Both the position numbers and the translations under genes were made by a program. The notes under the pieces were generated by a model. The model did no database searches and was not told where the DNA came from. It saw only the letters and a list, made by a program, of their open reading frames with translations. A DNA stretch of 64,000 bases from Halichoerus grypus (lineage: Eukaryota > Chordata > Mammalia > Carnivora > Phocidae). The stretch covers positions 16,014,775 to 16,078,774 of the forward strand of contig NC_135717.1 of the NCBI RefSeq assembly GCF_964656455.1. Reading direction: 5' to 3'. Of the stretch, positions 13,301 through 28,700 are shown one piece after another. Every line of letters starts with the position of its first letter. The stretch's first letter is position 1.

Positions 13301-16300
13301 GACATCTGGGCTCTTTCTATATTTTGGCTATTATGGACATTGCTGCTATAAACATTTGGGTGCAGGTGCCCCTTCAGATCACTAGGTTTGTATCCTTTGG
13401 ATAAATACCTAGCAGTGAAATTGATGGGTCAACTTCTTGAGGAACCTCCGTACTGTTTTCCAGAGTAGCTATACCAGTTTGCATTTCCACCAACAGCGAA
13501 AGAAGGTTCCCCTTTCTCCACATCCTCACCAACATCAGTTGTTTCCTGACTTGTTAATTTTAGTCAGTGTGCCTGGTGTGAAGTGGTATCTCATTGTGGT
13601 TTTGATTTGTATTTCCCTGATCCAAGTGACGTGGAGCATTTTTTCATGTGTCTGTTGGCCATTTGTATGTCTTCTTTGGAGAAATGTCTCTTCATGTCTT
13701 CTGCCCATTTCTTGACTGGATTTTTTGTTTCTTGGGTGTTGAGTTTGATAAGTTCTTTATAGATTTTGGATACTAGCCCTTTATCTGATAAGTCATTAAT
13801 GAAAATCTCCCATTCCATAGGTTGCCTTTTAGTTTTGTTGACACGTGTATTTTTTTTTTAAACATACATATTTAACTTTATTACATCATTTTAAGGGGTG
13901 CATGGATGGCTCAGCTGGTTAAGCATTTAACTCTTGTTTTCCACTCAGGTTATGAACTCAGGGTCCTGGGATTGAGCCCCAAGCTGGGTTCCACATTCAG
14001 TGGGGAGTCTGTTTGAGGATTTCTCCCTCTGCCCCTGCCCCCACTCATGTTTGCTTTCTCACTCTAAAATAAATAAATAAATTTAAAAAATAAGTAAAAT
14101 CTATGAAATAATATTTAAAAAGGCTTGATTTTGTGGTGAGCGAAATAAGTCAAACAGAGAAAGACATGTATCATATGACCTCACTGATATGAGGAATTCT
14201 TAATCTCAGGAAACAAACTGAGGGTTGCTGGAGTGGGGGGTGGGGTGGGAGGGATGGGGTGACTGGGTGATGGACACTGGGGAGGATATGTGTTCTGGTA
14301 AGCGCTGTGAATTGTGCAAGACTGTTGAATCTCAGATCTGTACCTCTGAAACAAATAATGCAATATATGTTAAGAAAGAAAAAAAGAAGAAGAAGAATGT
14401 AGCAGGAGGGGAAGAATGAAGGGGGGGAAATCGGAGGGGGAGAAGAACCATGAGAGACAATGGACTCTGAAAAACAAACTGAGGGTTCTAGAGGGGAGGG
14501 GGTGGGAGGATGGGTTAGCCTGGTGATGGGTATTGAGGAGGGCACATTCTGCATGGAGCACTGGGTGTTATGCACAAACAATGAATCATGGAACACTATA
14601 TCTAAAACTAATGATGTAATGTATGGGGATTAACATAACAATAAAAAAATTAAAAAATAAATAAATAAAAATAAAAAAATAAAAAGGCTTGATTTTGTGG
14701 GTATTAAGGAGGGCATGTACTGCATGGAGCACTGAGTGTTATACGAAAACAATGAATCATGGATCACTACATCAAAAACTAACGATGTATTTATGGTGAC
14801 TAACATAAAATAATAAAAAATAAATAAATAAATAAAAATAAAAAATAAAAAGCCTTGATTTTATAAAACATAAAAAAATTTTTTAAGAGTTCTGTATCAC
14901 AGGAATTTAAATAGTGGCAATATACATAGTGCTGTAGGTTCAAGTTATATAAATTAAAATCAAATAATTGGAATGTTTTCCATATGGAAAATATACAAAT
15001 GAAATAAATTACAAAAGGACCTAATAGGAACAATATTTCATTACTTATAGATTATCATTAGGTAATTTCAGCATCTAAACAAAGACTCTGAATATTCTTT
15101 TGTTGTATTCTATATTTAAATATCTCCCTACCTATATTCCAAGTCAAGGTACTTGACTAAAATGTCTGATTTAAGGGTGTGAAAAAGATGGTGGAGGAGT
15201 AGGGTACCCTATTCCAACCGGTCCCCTGAGTTGAGCTGGATATCTATGAATGCCCATGAAATCAGCCTGAGATGTAATAAGATATATCTGGATCTCTACA
15301 AACAGAATATTGCAGGCAGTTGGTTTCGAGGTATGAAGCAGGGAGCCGTGATTCCACAGGCAGATATCAGAAGATAAACAGAAGGGGGAGGGAGCCATGG
15401 GGATCCTACCACCAGTGAGCGATAGCCTCCTGCACTAGGGACAGGGCACAGACTCACAGAGGGGTAGCAGCTGGGAAAGGAATTTATGGCAGTCCCCCGG
15501 ACTGAAACACAGAGCAGTGGGGCCACACACGCAAACTGGGGGCTGCTGGCGGTTTTAGAAGCACAAAGGGCAGAAACGTGCCCCTGTGCCCCAACCTGGA
15601 GACAAGGACTGCGAGCCCTGCTGAGGGGCACAACCCAGGACGCTGCAGTTTATAGCAGCACAGACAGAAATGAAGATAGTGTGGCCTGGAGAGCTCACTG
15701 AAGAACAGACTGCGATCTCTCTGTTCTGAGGCAGAGGGTTGGACACGGTCTCTTCTGCTCTGACTCTCGGAAGAGAGGCAGAAAGCCACCAGGGAACGCC
15801 ACCAGAGAACAAAAGCTCCAAAAAATGGTTCTCACTGAGCCCATTCCTCCCATCAAAAGGGGGCAGGGCAACTCTGCCCAAACAGGATTGCATGAGTAAC
15901 AGCATGGCAGGCCCCACCTTCAGAAGACAGACTGTGAGAACAAGAGGCCGACATCCCTAAGGTCCCTATAAAACAGGTACATCTTGCATCAGTTGTGTTC
16001 AATAATTTAGACTCTATACATTCCCTCAACCACCCCTTAACAGAATGACTAGGAGGAGGAAAGACTCAGAGACTGTGACTTCTGCCACAGATTTACAAAT
16101 GAATACAGATATAACCAAAATGTTGGAAATGGACTTTAGGGTAACAGTTATGAAGATGATAGCTAGAATGGAGAAATCAATTAATGGCAACATAGAGTCT
16201 CTAAGGGCAGAAATGAAAGCTGAACTGGCAGAACTTAAATGCTATCAATAAGATCCAATCTAATCTAGATAATCTAACAGCTAGGGTAAGGGAGGCAGAA

Positions 16301-16670
16301 GAACGAATTAGTGATCTAGAAGACCAATTGATAGAAAAGAAAGAAAAAGACAAGGCCAGGGAGAAACAACTCAAAATCCATGAAAACAGAATAAGAGAAA
16401 TAAGTGACACCCTGAAACGTTCCAATGTCAGAATTATTGGGATCCCTGAGGGGGTGGAGAGAGACAGAGGACTAGAAGATATATTTGAGCAAATCATAGC
16501 TGAAAACATCCTTAATGCGGGGAATGAAACAAGCATTCGTGTCCGAGAGGCAGAGAGGACCCCTCCCAAGATCAAGGAAAACAGGCCAATGCCAGGGATG
16601 TAATAGTAAAACTCGCAAATCCTAGAACCAAGGAAACCATCTTCTTTTTTTTTTTAAGATTTTTATATAT

Positions 16671-16715
<45 letters not shown>

Positions 16716-19700
16716 AGAGATAGAGAGAGAGCACAAGTTGGCAGAGTGGCACACAGAGGGAGAGGGAGAAGCAGGCTCTCTGCCGAGCAGGGAGCCCGAT
16801 GCGGGGCTCGATCCCAGGACCCTGGGATCATGACCTGAGCCGAAGGCAGCCGCTTAACCGACTGAGCCACTCAGGCGCCCCCAAAGGAAACCATCTTAAG
16901 GGCAGTTATGGGGAAGAGATTCCTTACATACAGAGGGAAGAACATCAGAATAACGTCAGACCTATCCACAGAGACCTGGCAAGCCAGAAAGGGCTGGAAA
17001 GACATATTCAGGGTATGAAACGAGAAGAACATACAGCCAAGAATACTTTGTTCGGCAAGACTGTCATTTAGAATGGATGGAGAGATGCAGAGCTTCCAAG
17101 ACCAGCAGAAACTGAAAGAATATGTGACCACTAAGCTGGCCCTGCAAGAAATATTAAGGGGAGTCTATAAAAGGAGAAAGACCCCAAGAGTGATATACAA
17201 CAGAAATTTACAGGGACAATCTAAAAAAACAACATCTTCACAGGCAACATGATGACAATAAATTCAAAGCTTTCAATAATCACTCTCAACGTGAACGGCC
17301 TAAATGCACAGGGTTGCAGATTGGATAAAAAGACAGAACCCATCCATATGCTGTCTACAAGAGACTCATTTTGAACCTAAAGATACATCCAGACTGAAAG
17401 TGAAGGGATGGAGATCCATCTTCCCTGCCAGCGGACCTCAAAAGAAAGCTGGGGTAGCAATTCTTATATCAGACAAATTAGATGTTAAGCTAAAGACTGT
17501 AGTTAGAGACACAGAAGGACACTATATCATTCTTAAAGGGTCTATCCAACAAGAAGATCTAACAATTGTAAATATCTATGCCCCCAACATGGGAGCAGCC
17601 ATCTACATAAGACAACTGTTAACCAAAATAAAGAGTCACATCGATAACAATACGTTAATTGTAGGAGACCTCAATACTCCACTCTCAGCAATGGACAGAT
17701 CATCTCAGCAGAAAATCAACAAGGAAACAAGAGCTTTGAATGATACATTGGACCAGATGGACCTCATAGATATATACAGAACATTCCACCCTAAAACAAC
17801 AGAATATTCATTCTTCTCGAGCACACATGGAACTTTCTCCAGAATAGACCACATACTGGGTCACAAATCAGGTCTCAACCGATACCAAAAGACTGAGATT
17901 ATTCCCTGCATATTCTCAGACCACAATGCTTTAAAACTGGAACTCAATCACAAGAAAAAATTTGGAAGAAATTCAAACACTTGGAAGCTAAAGACCACTC
18001 TGCTCAAGAATGTTTGGGTCAAGTAGGAAATCAAAGAAGAACTTAAACAATTCATTAAAATCACGAGAATGAAAACACATCGGTCCAAAACCTATGGGAT
18101 ACTGCAAAGGTGGTCCTAAGGAGGAAATACACACCATCCAAGCCTCACTCAAAAAAATAGAAAAATCCCGAATTCACCAACTAACTCTACACCTTAGAGA
18201 ACTAAAGAAAAAGCAACAAATGATGCCTAAGCCACGCATTAGAAGAGAAATAATAAAGATAGAGCAGAGATCAATGAAGTAGAAACCAGAAACACAGTAG
18301 ATTAGATCAACAAAACTAGAAGTTGGTTCTTTGAAAGAATTAATAAGATCGATAAACCACTGGCCAGACTTACCCAAAAGAAAAGAGAAAGGACTCAAAT
18401 TAATAAAATTATGAATGAAAAGGGAGAGATCACGACTAATACCAAGGAAATAGAAACAATTATTAGAAATTATTATCGACAACTATATGCCAATAAACTG
18501 AGCAATCTGGATGAAATGGAGGCCTTCCTGGAAACCCATAAGCTGCCAAGACTGAAACAGGAAGAAATTGACAACCTGATGAGGCCAATAACCAGTAATA
18601 AGATTGAAGCAGTGATCAAAAATCTCCCAAAAAACAAGAGTCCAGGGCCTGATGCATTCCCTGGGGAATTCTACCAAACATTCAGAGAAGAAATAATACC
18701 TATTCTCCTGAAGCTGTTTCAAAAAATAGAAACAGAAGGAAAACTTCCAAACTCATTCTATGAGGCCAGCATTACCTTAATCCCCAAACCAGGTAAAGAC
18801 CCCATCAAAAAGGAGAATTTCAGACCAATAACCCTGATGAATATGGATTCCAAAATCCTCAACAAAATCCTAGCTAATAGGATCCAACAATACATTAAAA
18901 GGATCATCCACCACGACCAAGTGGGATTTATCCCCGGAATGCAAGGGTGGTTCAACATTCACAAATTAATCAATGCGATAGAATACATTAATAAGAGGAG
19001 GGAGAAGAAACATATGGTCCTCTCAATTAATGCAGAAAAAGCATTTGACAAAACACAGCATCCTTTCCTGATTAAAACTCTTCAGAGTATAGGCATAGAG
19101 GGAACATTCCTCAAGTTCATAAAATCCGTCTGTGAAAAACCCACAGCGAATGTCATCCTCAATGGGGAAAAGCTGAGAGCCTTTCCCTTAAGATCAGGAA
19201 CAGGTCAAGGATGCCCACTCTCGCCACTATTGTTCAACATAGTACTAGAAGTCCTAGCAACAGCAATCAGACAACAAAAAGAAATAAAAGGTATTCCAAT
19301 TGGCAAAGAAGAAGTCAAACTCTCTTTTCGCAGATGACATGATACTTTATGCGGAAAACCCAAAAGACTCCAGCCCCAGATTACTAGAACTCATATAGCA
19401 ATTCAGTAATGTGGCAGGATACAAAATCAATACACAGAAATCAGTTGTTTTCTTATACACTAACAATGGAACTGTAGAAAGAGAAATTAGAGAAACGATT
19501 CCATTTACAATAGCACCAAAAACCATAAGATACCTCAGAATAAACCTAACCAAAGAGGTGAAGGATCAATACTCTAGGAACTACAGAACACACATGAAAG
19601 AAATTGAAGAAGACACAAAAAGATGGAAAAATATTCCATGCTCATGGATTGGAAGAATAAATATGTTAAAATGTCTATGCTACCCAGAGCAATCTTTACC

Positions 19701-22700
19701 TTCAATGCCATCCCGATCAAAATTCCAATGACATTTTTCAAAGTGCTGGAACAAACAATCCTAAAATTTGTATGGAATCAGAAAAGACCCCGAATCGCCA
19801 AGGAATTGTTGAAAAAGAAAAACAAAGCTGGAGGCATCACGTTGCCTGATTTCAAGCTGTATTACAAAGCAGTGATCACCAAGACAGCATGGTACTGGCA
19901 CAAAAACAGACATATAGACCAATGGAACAGAATAGAAAACCCAGATATGGACCCTCAACTCTACAGTCAAATAATCTTCGACAAAGCAGGAAAAAATATG
20001 CAATGGAAAAAAGACAGTCTCTTCAATAAATGGTGCTGGGAAAATTGGACAGCCACATGCAGAGGAATGAAACTCGAGCATTCTTTAACACCATACACAA
20101 AGATAAACTCAAAATGGATGAAAGACATCAATGTGAGGCAGGAATCCATCAAAATCCTAGAGCAGAACATAGGCAGTAACCTCTTTGACATCGCCCACAG
20201 CAACTTCTTTCAAGATACATCTCCAAAAGCTAGTGAAACAAAAGCAAAAATGAACTTCTGGGACTTCATCAAGATAAAAAGCTTCTGCACAGCAAAGGAA
20301 ACAGTCAACAAAACAAAGAGGCAACCACAGAATGGGAGAAGATATTTGTAATTAACACTACAGATAAAGGTCTGGTATCCAAGATCTATAAAGAACTTCT
20401 CAAACTCAACACCCAAAAAACAAATAATCAAGTCAAAAAGTGGGCAGAAGATATGAAAATACACTTCTCTGAAGAAGACATACAAATGGCTAACAGACAC
20501 ATGAAAAAATGTTCATCATTAGCCATCAGGGAAATTCAAATCAAAACCACATTGAGATACCACCTTACACCAGTTAAAATGGCAAAAATGGACAGGGAAA
20601 GAAACAACAAATGTTGGAGAGGTTGTGCAGAAAGGGGAACCCTCTTACACTGTTGGTGGGAATGCAAGTTGGTACAGCCACTTTGGAAAACTGTGGAGGT
20701 TCCTCAAAAAGTTAAAAATAGAGCTACCCTACGGCCCAGCAATTGCACTCCTGGGTATTTACCCCAAAGACATAGGTGTAGTGAAAAGAAGGGCCATATG
20801 CACCCCAATGTTCATAGCAGCAATATCTGCAATAGCCAAACTGTGGAAAGAGCTGAGATGCCCTTCAACAGATGAATGGATAAAGAAGATGTGGTCCATA
20901 TATACAATGGAATATTACTCAGCCATCAGAAAGGATGAATACCCAACTTTTACATCAACATGGATGGGACTGGAGGAGATCATGCTAAATGAAATAAGTC
21001 AAGCAGAGAAAGTCAATTATCATATGGTTTCACTTATTTGTGGAACATAAGGAATAGCATGGAGAACATTAGGAGAAGGAAGGGAAAAATGAAGCGGGGG
21101 GGGGATCAGAGGGAGAGATGAACCATGAGAGACTATGGACTCTGAGAAACAAACAGGTTTTAGAGGGGAGGGGGGAGGTGAGATTGGTTAGCCCGGTGAT
21201 GGGTATTAAGGAGGGCACGTACGGCATGGAGCACTGGGTGTTATACAAAAACAATGGATTGTGGATCACCACATCAAAAACCAATGATGTATTGTATGGT
21301 GACTAACATAACATAATAAAATTTAAGAGAGAGAGAGAAAGTGAAGGAATGGAGAACCATCTATCATGTTAATGAACATCGAAAGAAAGCTGGAGTAGCC
21401 ATACATATATCAGATAAATTAGATTTGTGGGGGGTTAATTTAAATTCAATTTAGTTAACACATAGTGCATTATTAGTTTGAGGGGTAGAATTTAGTGATT
21501 CATCAGTTGCATATAACACCCAGTGCTCATTAAATCAAGTGCCCTCCTTAATACCCATCACTCAGTTACCCAATCCCCCACCAGCAACCCTCAGTTTGTT
21601 TCCTATAGTTAAGAGTCTCTTATGGTTTGCCCCCCTCTCTGTTTTCATCTTATTTTATTTTTCCTTCCCTTCCCCATGTTCATCGGTTTTGTTTCTTAAT
21701 CTCCACAAATGAGTGAAATCATAGGGTATTTGTCTTTCTCTAACTGACTTATTTCGCTTAGTATAATACCCTCTATTTCCATCCATGTTGTTACATATGG
21801 CAAGATGTAACTCTTTTTGATGCTGAGTAATATTCCATTGTGTGTGTGTGTGTGTGTATACACATATACATATCACATCTTCTTTATCCATTCACCTGTC
21901 ACTGGACATCTGCGCTCTTTCCATATTTTGGCTATTTTGGACATTGCTGCTATAAATATTGGGGTATAGGTCCCCTTCAGATCACTATGTTTGCGTCCTT
22001 TGGATAAATACCTAATAGTGCAACTGCTGGTTGTAGAGTAGTTCTATTTTTAACTTTTTCAGGAATCTCCATACTGTTTTCCAGAGTGTCTACACCAGTT
22101 TGCATTCCCACCAACACTGCAGGAGGGTTCCCCTTTCTCCATACCCCTGCCAACATTTGTTATTTCCTGAGTTATTCATTTTAGCCATTCTGACTGGTGT
22201 GAGGTGGTATCTCATTGTTTTGTATTTCCCTGATGCTGAGTGATGCTGAGGACTTTTTCATGGGTCTGTTAGCCACAAACTAGATTTTAAACAAAAGATT
22301 GTAATAAGTGATGAAGAAGGACACTATATCGTAATAAAAGTGTCTATCCAAAAAGAAGGTCTAAGAATTATGAATATTTATGCCCCCAACTTGCTAGCAA
22401 CCAAATATATAAATCAATTAACAATAAACATAAAGAAACTCATTGCTAATAATACAATAATAGTAGGGGACTCTAACACCCCACTCACAGTAATGGACAA
22501 ATCATCTAACAGAAAATCAATAAGGAAACAGTGGCTTTGAATGACACACTGGACCAGATGGACTTAATAGAGTCCATGTTATATTCAGAACATTTCATCC
22601 TAAAATAGCAGAATACACATTCTCTTTCAGTGCACATGGAACATTCTCCAGAATAGATCCCATACTGGGTCACAAGTCAGCCCTCAACAAGTACAAAAAG

Positions 22701-25700
22701 ATTGAGATCACACTGTGCATATTTTCAAACTGCAACACTATGAAACTTAAACTCAATCACAAAAGACCAAGTGGATCACCCTATTTGTCCACCTGAGAGA
22801 TTATATTCCCCCCCCCGCCTTTTTTTTTTCTTTTATTCCTTTCTTTTTTTGGTTTCTGACCTCTTTGGATTTGTCTAGTATGTATTTCACTTGGATCGTG
22901 GTTGATATTTTTGATTTTGTACTCTCGTTCATTCATTCCATCTGGGCAAAATGACTAGAAGGATGAATTCGTAAAAAAAGAAAGAACTAGATTTAATGGT
23001 TCTTTGCCACAGAACTAATTGATACAGATATAAGTAAAATGTCAGAGCTGGAATTCAGGATAACAATTATAAAGTTAGAGCTGGGCTTGACAAAAGCATA
23101 AAAGACACAAGAGAATCTCTTAGTACAGAAATGAAATCTAATTGGGCCGAAATTTAAAAATGCTTTAAGTGAAATACAGTCTAAATTGGATGCTCTAAAA
23201 GCTAGGGCAAATGAGGCAGAAGAGAGAGTCAGTGACATAGAAGACAAGTTGATAGAAAGGAAGGAAGCTGAAGAAAAGAGAAAAACAACTAACGGACCAT
23301 GAGGGGAGGCATCAAGAAATCAGCGATACTATAAAACGAAACAATATTAGAATTATTGGGGTCCCAGAGGAAGAAGAAAAAGAGAGAAGGAAAGAAGGAA
23401 TATTTGAGCAAATCATAGCTGATAATTTCCCTAATCTGGGGAAGGAAAAAGACATTCAAGTCCAAGAGGTAGAGAGAACCCCTCTCAAAATCAATAAAAA
23501 CAGATCTACACCCAACATATAATAGTGAACCTTGCAAATTTCGGAGATAAAGAGAAAATCCTGAATGCAGCTCGAGGCAAGAGCTCCTAAATCCTACAAT
23601 GGTAGAAACATTAGACTGGCAGCAGACCTATCCACAGAGACTTGGCAGGCCAGAAAACACTGGCATGATACATTCCGTATACTAAATGAGAAAAACATGC
23701 AGCTAGGAATACTTTATCCAGCATGGCTGTCATTCAGAATGGAAGGAGAGATAAAGAGCTTTCAGGACAAACATAAACTAAAAGAATTTGTGATCACTAA
23801 ACCAGCCCTACAAGAAATATTAAAGGGGATCCTGTAAGTGAAGAGAGAGCCCAAAAGTAATATAGGCCAGAAAGAAACAGAGACAATCTACAGAAACAGG
23901 GACTTTACAGGTAATACAATGGCACTAAGTTCATATCTTTCAATAGTTACTCTGAATGTAAATGGGCTAAATGCTCCAATCAAAAGACACAGGGTATCAG
24001 ATTGGATAAAGGAGCAAGACCCATTCATATATTGTCTACAAGAGACTCATTTTAGACCTAAAGACACCTCCAGATTGAAAGTGAAGGGGTCGGGACGCCT
24101 GGGTGGCTCAGTCGGTTAAGCGGCTGCCTTCAGCCTGGGTCATGATCCCAGGGTCCTAGGATTGAGTCCCACATCGGGCTCCTTGCTCAGCAGGGAGCCT
24201 GCTTCTCCCTCTCTCTCCCTCTGCTTGTGCTCTCTCTGTCAAATAAATAAAATCTTTAAAAAAAAAAAAGTGTAGGGGTGGAGAACAATTTATCATGCTA
24301 ATGGACCTCAAAAGAAAGCAGAGGTAGCAATCCTTATATCAGACAAATTAGATTTTAAACCAAAGACTGTAGTAAAGGATGAAGAGGGACACTATATCAT
24401 ACACAAAGTGTGCATCCAACAATAAGATCTAACAATTATAAGTATTTGTGCTCCTAACTTGGGAGCAGCCAATTATATAAACCAATCAATAACAAAATTA
24501 AAGAACTACATTGATAATAATACTATAATATTAGGGGACTTTAACACCTACTCAAAGCAATGGACGGATCATCTAGGCAGAACATCAAGAAGGAAACAAG
24601 GGCTTTGAATAACACACTGGACCAGATGGACTCCACAGATATATAGAAGATATCATCTGAAAGCAACAGAATACATGTTCTTCTCCAGTGCGCATGGAAC
24701 ATTCTCCAGAATAGATCACATCTTGGGTCACAAATCAGGTCTCAACCAATATCAAAAGATTGGGATTATTCCCTGTATATTTTCAGACCACAATGCTTTG
24801 AAACTGGAACTCAATCACAGGAGGAAATTTGGAAGGAACTCAAACACATGGAAGTTAAAGAGCATCCTACTAAAGAATGAATGGATCAACCAGGAAATTA
24901 AAGAAGAATTTAAAAATTCATGGAAACAAATGAAAATGAAAACACAACTGTTCAAAACCTTTGGGATACAGCAAAGGCAGTCCTAAGAGGGAATTATATA
25001 GCAATACAAGCCTTTCTCAAGAAACAAGAAAGGTCTCAAAGACACTACCTAAACTTACACCTAAAGGAGCTGAAGAAAGAACAATAAATAAAGCCTAAAC
25101 CAAGCACGAAAAGACAAATAATAAAGATTAGAGCAGAAATCAATGAAATAGAAACCAAAAGAACATGAGAACAGATCAATGAAACTAGGATCTGGTTCTT
25201 TGAAAGAATTAATAAGATCAATAAACCCCTAGCCAGACATATCAAAAAGAGAAAGGACCCAAATAAATAAAATCTTGAATGAAAGGGGAGAGATCACAAC
25301 CAACACCAAGGAAATACAAACAATTTTAAGAACATATTATGAGCAACTATATGCCAACAAATTAGGCAATCTGGAAGAAATGGATAAATTCCTAGAAACT
25401 TATGAACTACCAAAACTGAAACAGGAAAAAATAGAAAGCCTGAACAGACCCATAACCAGCAAGGAAATTGAAGCAGTAATCAAAAATCTCCCAACAAGCA
25501 AAGTCCAGGGCCAGATGGTTTCCCAGGGGATTTCTACCAAACATTTAAAGAAGAGCTAATACCTATTCTTTTGAAGCTGTTTCAAAAAATAGAAATGGAA
25601 GGAAAATGTCCAAACTCATTCTATGAGGCCAGCATTATCTTGATCCCAAAACCAGACAAAGACTCCACCCAAAAGGACAATTACAGATCAATGTCTCTGA

Positions 25701-28700
25701 TGAACATGGATGCCAAAATTCTCACAAGATCCTAGCCGATAGGATCCAACAGTACATTGAAAGGATTATTCACCACGACCAGTGGGATTTATTCCTGGGC
25801 TGCAAGGTTGGTTCAACAACCACAAATCAATCAGTGTGATACATCACATTAATAAAAGAAAAGACAAGAATCATATGATCTTCTCAATTGATGCAGAAAA
25901 GGCATTTGGCAAAATACAGCATCCTTTCTTGATTAAAACTCTCCACATTGTAGGGATAGTGGGAACATACCTCAATATCATAAAAGCCATTCTAAAAAAA
26001 TCCCACAGCGAATATCATTCTCAATGGGGAAAAACAGAGCTTTCCCCCTAAGGTCAGGAACGGGACAAGGATACCCATTCTTACCACTGTTGTTCAACAT
26101 AGTACTAGACAACAGACAACAAAAAGAAATAAAAGGCATTCAAATTAGCAAAGAAGTCAAACTCTCACTCTTCACAGATGACATGATACTCTATGTGGAA
26201 AACCAAAAAGACTCCACCCCAAAACTGCTAAAATTCATACAGGAATTCAGCAACGTGGCAGGATATAAAATCAATGCACAGAAATCCATTGCATTTCTAT
26301 ACACTAACAATGAGAAAGAGGAAAGAGAAATTAAGAAATTGATCCCATTTACAATTGCACCACAAACTATAAGATACCTAGGAATAAACCTAAACAAAGA
26401 GGTAAGGGATCTGTACTCTAAAAACTACAGAACACTTATGAAAGAAATTGAGGAAGACACAAAGAAATGGAAAAGCATTCCATGCTCATGGATGGAAGAA
26501 TAAATATTGTGAAAATGTATGCGCTGCTCAGAGCATTCTACACATTCAATGCAACCCCTATCACAATACCATTGACATTTTTCACAGAGCTGGAAAAAAC
26601 AATCCTAAAATTTGTATGGAGCCAGAAAAGACCCCAAATAGCCAAAGGAATGTTGAAAAAGAAAACTAAACCTGGTGGCATCATAATGCAAGACTTCAAG
26701 CTGTATTACAAAGCTGTAATCATCAAGACAGTATGATAGTGGCACAAAAGTAGACACAAGGATCAATGGAACACAATAGAGAACCCAGAAATGGACCCTC
26801 AACTCTAAGGTCAACTAATCTTTGACAAAGCAGGAAAGAATATCCAATGGAAAAAGGACAGTCTCTTCAATAAATGGTCCTGGGAAAAGTGGACAGCCAC
26901 ATTACGAAGAATGAAACTGGACCATTCTCTTACACCATACACAAAGATAAACTCAAAATGGATGAAAGTTCTAAATGTGAGACAGGAATCCATCAAAATC
27001 CTTGAGTAGAACACAGGGCAGCAACCTCTTCAACCTCAGCCGCAACTTCTTCCTAGACACATCGCCAAAGGCAAGGGAAGCAAGGGCAAAAATGAACAAT
27101 TGGGACTTCATCAAGATAAAAAGCTTTTGCACAGCAAAGGAAACAGTCAACAAAACCAAAAGACAACCAACAGAATGGGAGGAGATATTTGCAAATGACA
27201 TATCAGATAAAGGGCTAGTGTCCAAAATCTATAAAGAATTTCTCAAACTCAACACCCAAGGAACAAATAATCCAATCAAGAAATGGGCAGAAGATATGAA
27301 CCGATATTTCTGCAAAGAAGACATCCAAATGGCCAACAGACACATGAAAAAGTGCTCAACATCACACAGCATCAGGGAAATACAAATCAAAACCACAATG
27401 AGATATCACCTTACACCAGTCAGAATGGCTAAAATTAACAAGACAGGAAACAACAAGTGTTGGTGAGGATGTGGAGAAAGGGGAATCCTTTTACACTGTT
27501 GGTGGGATTGCAAGATGGTACAGTCACTCTGGAAAACAGTGTGGAGGTTCTTGAAGAAGTTAAAAATAGAGCTACCCTATGACCCAGCAAATTGTGCTGC
27601 TAGGTATTTACCACAAAGGTACAAATGTACTGATTTGAGGGGTACCTGCACCCCAATGTTCATAGCAGCAATGTCCACAATAGCCAAACTGTGGAAAGAT
27701 CCAAGATGTCCTTCAACAGATGAATGGATAAAGAATATGTGGTATATATATACACTCGAATATTACTCAGCCATCAGAAAGGATGAATACTTACCATTTA
27801 CATTGACATGGATGGAGGGTATTATGTTGAACAAAAACAGTCAATCAGAGAAAGACAAGTATCATATGGTTCCACTCATATGTGGAATGTGAGAAACAGC
27901 ACAGAGAATCATAGGAGAAGCGAGGGAAAACTGAATGGGAAGTCATCAGAGAGGGAGAAAAACCATGAGAGACTCTTAACTATAGAAAACAAATGGAGAG
28001 TTGCTGCAGGGGAGGTGGGTAGGTAATGGGGTAACTGGGTGATGGGCATTAAGGAGGGCACTTGGTGTAATGAGTACTGGGTGTCATATGCAACTGATGA
28101 ATCACTGGATTTTAGTCCTGAAATTAATAATATAGTATATGTTAACTAAATTGAATTTTAATTTTTAAAAAAAGGAAAAAAAATCTCAAATACACAACCT
28201 AACCTTACAAGTAGAGGAGCTAGAAAAGGAACAGTAAATATTAAAGATTGGAGCAGAAAAAATGATATAGAAACAAAGAAAGAAAAAAAAACAGTAGAAC
28301 AGATCAATGAAACTAAGAACTAGTTCTTTGAAGAATAAAATACCTAGCCAGACTTATCAAAAAGAAAAGAGAAAAGACCTAAATCGATAAAATCACAAAT
28401 GAAAGAGGAGAGATCACAACCAACACCATAGAGATACAAACTATAAGAGAATACTATGAAAAATTACATGCCAACAAACAGGGCACTCTGGAAGAAATGG
28501 GCAAATTCCTAGAAACTTACAAACTACCAAAACTGAAACAGGAAGAAACAGAAAATTTGAACAGACCCATAACCAGCAAAGAAATTGAATAAGTAATCGG
28601 ACAACGTGATGCCCCCAACTTTGTTTTTCTTTTTCAACATTTCCTTGGCGATTCGGGGTCTTTTCTGATTCCATACAAATTTTAGGATTGTTTGTTCCAG

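Larger units (their letters stand above)
15177..21330 (+). mobile_element. L1-A: full-length LINE-1
   Basis: Starts near GGTGTGAAAAAGATGGTGG and ends CATAACATAATAAAATTTAAG. It has the same architecture and subfamily as L1-B and L1-D. A weak target copy (ATTTAAG, 15170-15176 and 21321-21327) is all that I can see. A minus-strand SINE (16644-16883) splits ORF1. Confidence 0.87.
22786..28172 (+). mobile_element. L1-E: older near-full-length LINE-1 nested in L1-O
   Basis: Begins with a C/T-rich stretch like the 3' part of the L1-C 5' UTR, followed by ORF1, ORF2 and a tail at about 28150-28170. L1-O sequence stands on both sides (endonuclease before, mid-ORF2 after). It is more diverged than A-D. 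Confidence 0.8.

Noticed and set aside
16670..16712. (TTTA)n array as a stand-alone microsatellite
   Set aside because: It is the expanded A-rich tail of the minus-strand SINE inside L1-A.
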